Origin: DATAOG01 sp963753685
GTDB lineage: Bacteria > Pseudomonadota > Alphaproteobacteria > Geminicoccales > Geminicoccaceae
DNA: 64,000 nucleotides
Direction: 5' to 3'
Assembly (NCBI GenBank): GCA_963753685.1
Contig: CAVWDE010000011.1
Coordinates: 186,001 to 250,000, forward strand
The notes beneath the pieces are model-generated. The model was not told where the DNA came from. It ran no database searches and was given only the letters and a program-made list of their open reading frames with translations. Below, piece after piece: positions 33,047 through 40,669 of the stretch (position 1 is the stretch's first letter; the number at the start of each line of letters is the position of its first letter). The translations under genes and the position numbers were made by a program.

Positions 33047-33976
33047 CTACTGACGATGCTGAGGATGGTGGTGATGATCGTCGTGCTGGTGATGATGATC
33101 CGCGTCGGTACCAATACCCTCGACATGATGATGGTGCGCGACCTGCGGCGCGCCCACTGCGGCCTCGTGACCGACCAGCCGCTCGCGGTATTTGCAGAGC
33201 AGGCAGTTCATGTTGACGTCGCCGGCGCGGATGCCTTCGATCCGCTCGACGAAGGAGTCGAGGACCAGGGGATGGTCGCCGAGATAGCCGGCCTTCAGGA
33301 ACAGGATCTCGGGGTGGCGCGCCGCCACCGCGTCGGTCTGCTCGTAGATCCGCCGGACCAGCACGCCGGTGAACAAAAAGTACGGAAACACGACGATCCG
33401 GCGGAAGCCGAGCCGGCTCGCGCGCTCCAGAACGGCATCGACGCGCGGCTCGGCGACCCCGCTGTAGCCGACCTCGGCCCAGCCGAAGCCCATGCCCTCC
33501 CAGAGCATGCGGGCGACCTTGGCGACGTTGCCGTTGGCGTCCGGGTCCGAGGTGCCCCGGCCGATCACCGCGAGCAGCGTCTCCTCGAGCGGGATGGCTG
33601 CGGCCGCATGAGCGAGCGCTGCGGCGATCCGGTCGCGGGCCGCGCGCAACAGCTTGGGATCGAGCCCGAGGTCGCGGCCGAAGTCGATCCGGATGCCGTG
33701 CTGGGCGGCGTAGGCGCTCAGCACCGAAGGCACGTCGTTCTTGACGTGGCCGGCGGCGAACAGCATGCCCGGCACCGCCAGCACGTGATCGACCCCGCCC
33801 GCCCGCAGCCGGTCGAGGCCCTCGCTAAGGATCGGCCGGGCGAACTCCAGAAAGCCGCTCTCGACCGGATACTGCGGCAGGCGCGCGGTCAGGCCGGCGA
33901 CCAGGCCGCGGAACTCGGCGACCGCGTGGCCGTCGCGCGAGCCGTGGCCGCAGACCATCACCCCGACCGTACCCAT
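33047..33976 (-). CDS. cbiX: Sirohydrochlorin cobaltochelatase CbiX with His-rich tail
   Basis: A 309-aa two-repeat CbiX. Each half carries a chelatase-like motif: VMVCGHGSRDGHAVAEF and FLEFARPILSEGLDR with AVPGMLFAAGHVKND; then AVIGRGTSDPDANGNVAKVA and VVFPYFLFTGVLVRRIYEQ. Near the end NMNCLLCKYRE gives a CxxC pair. The last 29 residues hold 13 histidines (HHHHVEGIG... and HHHQHDDHHHH), a probable cobalt/nickel reservoir. It is the first gene of the leftward cob operon and divergent from cbiB. It inserts cobalt early in the pathway. Confidence 0.93.
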   Translation of the reverse strand: MGTVGVMVCGHGSRDGHAVAEFRGLVAGLTARLPQYPVESGFLEFARPILSEGLDRLRAGGVDHVLAVPGMLFAAGHVKNDVPSVLSAYAAQHGIRIDFGRDLGLDPKLLRAARDRIAAALAHAAAAIPLEETLLAVIGRGTSDPDANGNVAKVARMLWEGMGFGWAEVGYSGVAEPRVDAVLERASRLGFRRIVVFPYFLFTGVLVRRIYEQTDAVAARHPEILFLKAGYLGDHPLVLDSFVERIEGIRAGDVNMNCLLCKYRERLVGHEAAVGAPQVAHHHHVEGIGTDADHHHQHDDHHHHPQHRQ

Positions 33977-34081
33977 GTGCGCTCTTCCCCGCTCCCTGCG
34001 CCCTGGATACCAATCCGGCTCGCCCGGAACAAGCGATGCTTGGTGATCGCGCCCGGCGCCCCCCCGGACGCGGCCCGCTGA

Positions 34082-35065
34082 ATGCTGCTCCTGGACCCGC
34101 TGCCGCTGCTCGCGAGCCTGCTGCTGGCGCTTGCCCTCGACGCGCTGATCGGCGATCCCGCCTGGCTCTACCGCCACCTGCCGCACCCGGTCGTCCTGAT
34201 CGGCCGGATGATCGCCGCACTCGAGGCGCGCTCGCTGGACCCGGCCGCCCCCGCCGCCCGGCAGCGCCGCCGCGGCCGGGCCGCGAGCCTGCTGGTGATC
34301 GCCGCCGCCACCGCGGCCGGGCTCCTCCTGCAGGCGCTCTGCCTGCGCCTGCCCCACGGCTGGCTGGCCCAGGCCCTGCTCATGAGCACCCTGCTCGCCG
34401 GGCGCAGCCTCCACCAGCACGTCACAGCGGTCGCCCGCGCCCTCGAGCACAGCCTCGAGGACGGCCGTCTCGCGGTCGCCCGGATCGTCGGCCGCGACCC
34501 CGACCGCCTGGACGCCCACGCCGTCGCCCGCGCCGCGATCGAATCCGCCGCCGAGAACTTCGCCGACGGCGTGCTCGCCCCGCTCCTCTACGGGCTCCTG
34601 CTCGGCCTGCCCGGCATGCTCGCCTACAAGGCGATCAACACGCTCGACAGCATGATCGGCCACCGCACCCCGCGTTTTTGCCACTTCGGCCGCTTCGCCG
34701 CGCGCCTCGACGACGCCGCCAACTGGCTGCCGGCCCGCCTCGCCGCCCTCCTGATCCTCGCCGCCGCGGCGCTCATCCCCGGCACCAGCGCGCCCGCCGG
34801 CTGGCGCGCCCTGCGCCGCGACGCCAGCCGCCACCGCTCGCCCAACGCCGGCTGGCCCGAGGCCGCGATCGCCGGCTGCCAGGGCCTGCGCCTCGCCGGC
34901 CCCCGCCGCTACGCCGGCGCGCTCATCGACGACGCCTGGATGGGCGCGGGCCGCGCCGCCGCCACCCCCGCCGACATCCGCCGCACCCTCCACATCCTCA
35001 CGCTCGCCTTTGCGCTCACCGCCGCCCTGCTGACGACGGCCTTGCTGGCACTCGTCCTCAGCTGA
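34082..35065 (+). CDS. cbiB: Adenosylcobinamide-phosphate synthase CbiB/CobD
   Basis: A 327-aa polytopic membrane protein: ALDALIGDPAWLYRHLPHPV at the N-terminus is diagnostic, followed by ARAAIESAAENFADGVLAPL and YKAINTLDSMIGHRTPRF, DDAANWLPARLAALL. It attaches aminopropanol phosphate to cobyric acid. It is the only rightward cob gene, divergent from cbiX with 105 bases between starts; no B12 riboswitch was recognised there. It ends 6 bases before the convergent cobQ stop. Confidence 0.95.
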   Translation: MLLLDPLPLLASLLLALALDALIGDPAWLYRHLPHPVVLIGRMIAALEARSLDPAAPAARQRRRGRAASLLVIAAATAAGLLLQALCLRLPHGWLAQALLMSTLLAGRSLHQHVTAVARALEHSLEDGRLAVARIVGRDPDRLDAHAVARAAIESAAENFADGVLAPLLYGLLLGLPGMLAYKAINTLDSMIGHRTPRFCHFGRFAARLDDAANWLPARLAALLILAAAALIPGTSAPAGWRALRRDASRHRSPNAGWPEAAIAGCQGLRLAGPRRYAGALIDDAWMGAGRAAATPADIRRTLHILTLAFALTAALLTTALLALVLS

Positions 35066-35070
35066 CCCGC

Positions 35071-36556
35071 TCAGCCGCCGCGCGCCAGCGCCAGCAGCCC
35101 GTCCAGATCGAGCGCTGCCTCCAGATGCTCTGCCAGCCCATCCAACGCCGCCTCGATCTCCGCCTCATAGGCGACGCCCGAGACCGCACGCGCGCGCAAG
35201 CGCCCGAGAAAAACCTGCCGGAACCCGTCGGCCGCGAACAACCCATGCACATAGCAGCCCATGACCCGCCCGCTCGCCGACACCGCGCCCTCGCCCCGCC
35301 CGCCAAGCTCGAGCATCGGCCGCGCCAACCCCGGCCCCGCCGTCCGCCCGAGATGCATCTCATACCCCCGGATTTTTTCCCCACTTAGCACCTCGACGCC
35401 CTCGACCAGCGCGAGGCGCTTGTCACCCCCCAGCACCGTCTCGATCTCGAGCAGCCCAAGCCCCTCCGCTTCCGCGCTTACGCCCTCGACCCCCTCCGGA
35501 TCGGCGATCTTCCGCCCCAGCATCTGCAAGCCGCCACAGATCCCGAGCACCGCCCCGCCGCGCCGGACATGCGCCGCCAGATCAACGTCCCACCCCTCCG
35601 CCCGCAACGCCGCAAGGTCGGCAAGCGTCGCCTTCGACCCCGGCAGGATCACCAGATCCGCATCCCCCGGCAGCGGCTCCCCTTGCGCCACGATGTCGAG
35701 CACAACATCCGGCTCGGCCGCGAGCGGATCGAGATCATCGAAATTGGCCAACCGCGGCAACCGCGGCACCACAATCCGAATGGCGCCAACGGCGCCGGGC
35801 CCAACCCGCTCCTCGAGTCCCAAAATATCCTCGGCGGGCAGCCGCCTTGCCCCCTCGAACCACGGCACGACGCCATAGCTGCGCATGCCCGTCCGCGCCT
35901 CGATGATCGCATGCGCCGCGTCGAAAAGTTGGGGAAGACCCCGGAACTTGTTGACGATGTACCCCTTCAGCAGCGCCCGCTCGGCCCCCTCCAGCAGCGC
36001 ATGGGTCCCGACCAGCGCCGCGATCACCCCGCCGCGCTCGATATCCCCCACCAGCACCACCGGCACGCCGGCCGCGACCGCAAACCCCATGTTGGCAATA
36101 TCGCCCTCCCGCAGATTGACCTCAGCCGGACTGCCCGCCCCCTCGACCAGCACCAGCTCCGCTTCTTTCCCCACTTTCGCATAACTCTCGAGCACTCGCG
36201 GAAGCAGCCTCGGCCGCAACTCGAGATACGCCCTGGCATCATAATTCCCGAGCACGCGCCCCTGCACGACCACCTGCGCGCCCACCTCGCTCTGCGGCTT
36301 CAGCAGCACCGGGTTCATATCGACCGACGGCGCGACCCCGACACGCCCGCGCCTGCAAAGCCTGCGCCCGCCCGATCTCCCCCCGTCGGCCGTCACCGCC
36401 GCATTGTTGCTCATGTTCTGCGCCTTGAACGGCCGCACCCGCGAGCCCCCGCCGCGCATACGCCCGACAAAGCCCCGCCACCAGCAGCGACTTCCCGACA
36501 TGCGAGCCGGTGCCTTGGAGCATCAGGGCGGGCGTTTCCGATCCTGTCTTCGCCAT
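35071..36556 (-). pseudogene. cobQ: Cobyric acid synthase CobQ with three indels in its first 80 codons
   Basis: CobQ amidates adenosylcobyrinate a,c-diamide. N-terminal ALMLQGTGSHVGKSLLVAGL (P-loop) is read from ATG 36556; VRPFKAQNMSNNAAVTADGG is in a second frame; EIGRAQALQARA returns to the first; VAPSVDMNPVLLKPQSEVG and everything after is in the second. The indels are near 36440 (+1), in the six-C run 36379-36384 (-1) and near 36340 (+1). The glutaminase part GICGGLQMLGRK and MGCYVHGLF is intact. The ATG overlaps the NLR stop (TGATG) and has no evident ribosome site of its own. Confidence 0.88.
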
Positions 36557-39552
36557 CACGGGCCGATGATCTTAACAGAGCGGTTGCCCCGCTCGGCGAA
36601 CGCTCGCTTCAGCTTGGCTACAGCCTCAGCAGAAACCCGCGTTTCGCAGAGGTTAAGCCATCGCAGGTTCGTGAGGCTGGCGAGCGCTACGGCATCAGCG
36701 ACGTGCGTTTCGGAGAGATCGAGCCATTGCAAGGCGCTAAGGCTGGCGAGCGGTGCGATATCTTCAACCTGTGTGCCCGACAGGCCGAGCCATTCCAGCC
36801 TAGTGAGCTGGGCAAGCGGGTTCAGATCGGCAGTTGGTGTGTCCAGAAGGAAGAGCCTCGTTAAGTGCGTCTGCTCTTGCAGAGGCGTGAGATCGGCGAT
36901 CTTCCCTTTTACCGAAGGCGGGAGTTTTTGCCACTGTTCCAAGTCCTGCGCTCCATCGAGGATGGCCGTCAGTGTAAGAGGGTGAAAGACGTCGGCCAGC
37001 TCTTCGACGATTCTAGGTTCCCTCCGGTCACGCCAAGCCTCAGCTGCCTCTCGAGCCCGCTCAGTCCCGATAAGCCGCAAGCAACGCACGGATGCCGCCG
37101 CTTGCTCCTCCGACATCTCAACACGCGGCGCTAGTTGAGGCACGGCTGTATCGCCAAGAACAGCTAGCTGCTGACACTCATCGAAGCCTACCGGTGGAAA
37201 CAGCAACTCAGGTATGCTCACAAGCCGCTTGCGAAGCGTCCTGGGCAGGTTGGGCGCGGCCGCATCGCACCGCGCGGCGAGGATCAAAAGAGCGCGTCTA
37301 TGCTGTGGATTGGACGTCTTTTCGGCGCTATCTAGAAGATGATCAATGAGAAGCTCTGCATATTGACGATGCCCTGGCGCAGCAACAGCAAATGGGATAA
37401 TCTGGGCATAGTCAGATGCCAGTGCTTGGGAGGCTAGCGCCCTCGGCGCTCCTTCATCCAGATAATAAAACGAAGCAAGCCATGCTTTGAGTGTATTGTG
37501 CGCGAATTCTACTGCATCACCACCAGAACCGTGTCTGGCCGGTTCGAGTATATCTCTTTTCTGCTTGCTCGAGAATGGTTGCCGATTCTCCGCGCCGCGC
37601 AATACACCGCTGCGTGCCTCCAGTGCCGCAAGGACGCCATTCGCGTTCAGCCCCCTTATTCGCTTTATCTCGCGCAGCGCCCTCCTTACTTGAAGTACTG
37701 CCTCATTACGAGGTAAAGCTGAAAGCTGCTGATTCACCATTGCCCAAGCGATCCGGGCAAGGATACTGCGCTTGTCAGGGTATGGCAGCTGGTAAGCAGG
37801 CCCAAAATCCTCTAACCGGATCGGCCTCTGGCGTCCTTGGCTGCGATCTCGCAGCTCTACCAACATCTCGATCAGCTTAGCGCAGAGATCCCACTCATCC
37901 TTGGGTAGCGTCTCGGGACTACGCTCGTGCAACGCGCAGATACCCGCACACAAGAGGGGATTATTGGCGAGCCGAGCTATCTGCGGATGCCGGTCAAACG
38001 TGACCTTCAGTTTCTCCGCAATATTCATGATCTCCGAATCGGTTTCGGACCTTCCAACGTTGACGGAAAGCGCTCGATGCCAGTTATCAATGAACTGAAG
38101 CCGTTGGTCTGGCGTGAGTTCGTCTACCAAAGCCTCGACAAAGCCGAGCTCCCGCAACCGGCCCTTGTCGAAAGCATTCGGGCGGCTTGCGACGATCACG
38201 GGACAGTTTTTATAGAGTTTAACGTACTCTATGATGTTGTTAATCACAGCCTGGCGAGGCGCGCCTTCCGGCACTTCGTCGACACCATCGATCAACAGCA
38301 TCGCCTGGCCGTGATTCAGGAGCTCGGCCACCCAGTTCACCGGCGGATCGCCCATGGCGGCTGTAAGGTGACCCGGAAAATGGTTAGGTTGAGGGAGACC
38401 ATCGACCACATGGCGTAGACGGATGAGAAATGGGATGTGGTCACGCCAGCTCTTGGTCTTTAGTATGACGTCCGTTATCTCAGCAACGCTTAGCTTGGCA
38501 TAGGGTTCATCTATAAAATGACTCAATATTAGAGCAATCGGCATGTCACGAGCTACGTGGAAATCAATCTTCTTTAAAATCATCGATCTCACATATGGAG
38601 ACGTGGATAGGTCGGACAAGATTGAGCCAGGAACGCTGACGGATTTACGTGGTGTGCTTCCAGGTGAGATGACTGCTTCGACCGCTGTCCAACGCATCAA
38701 GGTGCTCTTACCACTGCCGGCTGGACCCTCGATTAGAAGATGGTTGCCGAGGGCTGGAAGCAGATAAAGAAGTGTTTCGTAGTCAAGTCGTCCAAGGCGA
38801 GCGGTGTTAGTGGTGAGTGACATGTAGGCAATTGACAGCTGCCCTTCGCGTCGGGATCGTGCCACGTCTAAACCAAGAATTTCAACATAGTCAAGCGCGT
38901 GCAAGACGGCCGTTCGATAATGGGTTTCGTACTCGGTGCGTTGGCGGTCGGGCCGCGTGGCGAGATCTTCGACCATCGTTTCCGTTCGAGCCGTGTGTCT
39001 CCGCACGATCTCGAGCTTTGCGAGGATCTGTTCAGAGTTGCTAGCGACCTCGGCTAGACCCTGAAGGAACGCCGCGTCGCGCTCCAGTTCGTAGTCGCGC
39101 ATGGCGATAGCGATCTTGCGCAGGCGCGGGGCTAGGGCTTCGATCAGGCGGACATACAATCCACGCCCCGGATCGCCGGAGCGATAGATCTGATCGACCG
39201 GACGGGCTGCTATCAACGCCTGCCCGATCGCTTTGGCACTCAGCTTCTGCTCGATCAAGAAAGCAGCAGTAACATGCGTTTGGATCGTTTCGCCGAGCTC
39301 GACCGCTGCAGGGAAAAGTTCTGATTCGTCCACTCGTTCCGCAGAAAAGAAAGCTTCGAGATCCTTGACGACGGCACCAGCAATTCGGTTCGCCTGCTGC
39401 TCTGTGTCGCGCGCCTTCGCCCAGTCGCCAAATCGCTTGAAGCCCAGCTTCAAGAGGCTGTCGCCGATGTCGACCGCGACGCTTTCGCCGAGCCAGCTCT
39501 TCAGCAGCAGCTTTGCGATCGGGAGTGTAAGGGCGGATGCCAGCTCGATCAT
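36556..39552 (-). CDS. Bacterial NLR-like protein: helical N-terminus, NACHT, leucine-rich repeats
   Basis: A 998-aa STAND NTPase. Residues 1-200 form a helical region starting MIELASALTLPIAKLLLKSW, like NACHT-associated helical (NNH-type) domains. NACHT: IEGPAGSGKST (275-284), IPFLIRLRH (373-381), MLLIDGVDEVP (418-428), VIVASRP (452-458), and the winged-helix region to about 700. A helical segment follows to about 885, then four 22-residue leucine-rich repeats at 894-981 (LEWLGLSGTQVEDIAPLASL, LQWLDLSETHVADAVALASL). Bacterial NACHT proteins are known antiphage sensors, so defence is the best inference; no TIR, nuclease or other effector is recognised. Composition is visibly less GC-rich than the flanking cob genes. 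Stop overlaps cobQ ATG (TGATG). Confidence 0.88.
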   Translation of the reverse strand: MIELASALTLPIAKLLLKSWLGESVAVDIGDSLLKLGFKRFGDWAKARDTEQQANRIAGAVVKDLEAFFSAERVDESELFPAAVELGETIQTHVTAAFLIEQKLSAKAIGQALIAARPVDQIYRSGDPGRGLYVRLIEALAPRLRKIAIAMRDYELERDAAFLQGLAEVASNSEQILAKLEIVRRHTARTETMVEDLATRPDRQRTEYETHYRTAVLHALDYVEILGLDVARSRREGQLSIAYMSLTTNTARLGRLDYETLLYLLPALGNHLLIEGPAGSGKSTLMRWTAVEAVISPGSTPRKSVSVPGSILSDLSTSPYVRSMILKKIDFHVARDMPIALILSHFIDEPYAKLSVAEITDVILKTKSWRDHIPFLIRLRHVVDGLPQPNHFPGHLTAAMGDPPVNWVAELLNHGQAMLLIDGVDEVPEGAPRQAVINNIIEYVKLYKNCPVIVASRPNAFDKGRLRELGFVEALVDELTPDQRLQFIDNWHRALSVNVGRSETDSEIMNIAEKLKVTFDRHPQIARLANNPLLCAGICALHERSPETLPKDEWDLCAKLIEMLVELRDRSQGRQRPIRLEDFGPAYQLPYPDKRSILARIAWAMVNQQLSALPRNEAVLQVRRALREIKRIRGLNANGVLAALEARSGVLRGAENRQPFSSKQKRDILEPARHGSGGDAVEFAHNTLKAWLASFYYLDEGAPRALASQALASDYAQIIPFAVAAPGHRQYAELLIDHLLDSAEKTSNPQHRRALLILAARCDAAAPNLPRTLRKRLVSIPELLFPPVGFDECQQLAVLGDTAVPQLAPRVEMSEEQAAASVRCLRLIGTERAREAAEAWRDRREPRIVEELADVFHPLTLTAILDGAQDLEQWQKLPPSVKGKIADLTPLQEQTHLTRLFLLDTPTADLNPLAQLTRLEWLGLSGTQVEDIAPLASLSALQWLDLSETHVADAVALASLTNLRWLNLCETRVSAEAVAKLKRAFAERGNRSVKIIGP

Positions 39553-39970
39553 CGAAATCGCCTTTCGCGGCAGGCGGGCGCAAACTCAATTCAATTCGTC
39601 TCGATACCACAGGAGCGTTTCGTCGCCAATCGGATTGCATCAGGGGTTGAAGCGCACACAAGTGTCGCATCATGCATCACTTCTGTCGCCTCCATCGGGA
39701 TCAATCGACCGCCTTGCAACGTCGAAAAAGCCAGCCAAACCGCGGCTCGGGGCCGATGGAGGCGATGGATCGCCGATCACTACTTGCTGGGAAAGTCAAA
39801 AATGACACAGATGTGTAGCATTTTGCGCACACTCGCAGTTAAAAGTGTCTCATCGAAAATGAAAGTTGCAGTACAAAACGCATGATCCGGCATCAACTCT
39901 CCAAATCGGCGGCCATTCCGGGAGATCTTCAAGCATCTTGAAATGTCAAGCAAGGGGGCGGGCGGGGCCG
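39553..39970. other. Intergenic region upstream of the NLR-like gene
   Basis: 418 bases between cobO stop and the NLR start. It is more AT-rich than the cob genes, like the NLR gene itself, suggesting it arrived with it and carries its promoter. Candidates such as TTGACT near 39798 (minus strand) lack a good -10 at the right distance. No RNA gene, repeat or attachment site was recognised. Confidence 0.4.
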
Positions 39971-40585
39971 TCAGTATTCGATGCCGAGTTGGGCTTTGAC
40001 GCCGGCGCGGAAGGGGTGCTTGAGGAGGGTCATCTCGGTCACCAGGTCGGCGGCCTCCAGGAGCTCCTTCTTGGCGTTGCGGCCGGTGACCACGACGTGC
40101 AGGTCCGGGCGCTTGGCCAGGAGGCCGTCGACGACCTCGGCAAGGGGCAAATAATCCTTGCGCAGCACGATGTTAAGCTCGTCCAGGATCACCAGGTGCA
40201 GGCCCGGATCGGCCATCATCCTTTGTGCTTCCGCCCATGCCGCCTTGGCCGCCGCGATGTCCCGCTCCCGGTCCTGGGTCTCCCAGGTGAACCCCTCGCC
40301 CATCACCTTCACTTCGACAAGCTCCGGAAAACGCTGGAGAAATACCCTCTCCCCCGTCTCCCGCCGGCCCTTGACGAACTGCACCACGCCCAGCCGCAGC
40401 CCATGCCCCAGACAGCGCATGGCCAAGCCCCAGGCCGCCGTGCTCTTGCCCTTGCCCGTCCCGGTATGGACGATCAGCAGGCCCTTCTCGATCGTCTTCG
40501 ACGCATAGATTCTGTCCTTAACCGCTTTGATTCGCGCCATTTTTTCGCGGTGGGCCTGGTTCACCTCAGCTTCGATTGCAGTCAT
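39971..40585 (-). CDS. cobO: Cob(I)yrinic acid a,c-diamide adenosyltransferase
   Basis: A 204-aa CobO/BtuR enzyme: LLIVHTGTGKGKSTAAWGLA is the P-loop, followed by LRLGVVQFVKGRRETGE, VKVMGEGFTWETQDRERD and LVILDELNIVLRKDYLPL, HVVVTGRNAKKELLEAADLV. It adds the adenosyl upper ligand. ATG at 40585 with GACGAGG upstream; codons before are not conserved. It follows cobN on the same strand with an 84-base gap. Confidence 0.96.
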   Translation of the reverse strand: MTAIEAEVNQAHREKMARIKAVKDRIYASKTIEKGLLIVHTGTGKGKSTAAWGLAMRCLGHGLRLGVVQFVKGRRETGERVFLQRFPELVEVKVMGEGFTWETQDRERDIAAAKAAWAEAQRMMADPGLHLVILDELNIVLRKDYLPLAEVVDGLLAKRPDLHVVVTGRNAKKELLEAADLVTEMTLLKHPFRAGVKAQLGIEY

Positions 40586-40669
40586 CGGCCTCGTCCCCCC
40601 GGCAGCACGCCCTCGGAACCGGCGCGAGCCTACCATGCGCGGCGCGGCGGCGCGAGCGCCGGCCGACGA

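Noticed and set aside
35071..36556. Programmed frameshifting in cobQ
   Set aside because: Three shifts in mixed directions without slippery sites or stimulatory structure do not fit a programmed event.
36556..39552. NLR gene as part of a multi-gene defence system with neighbours
   Set aside because: Both neighbours are clear cobalamin genes (cobO, cobQ); no second defence gene is adjacent.
39553..39970. tRNA or attachment site next to the NLR gene
   Set aside because: No cloverleaf or flanking direct repeat could be found by eye.
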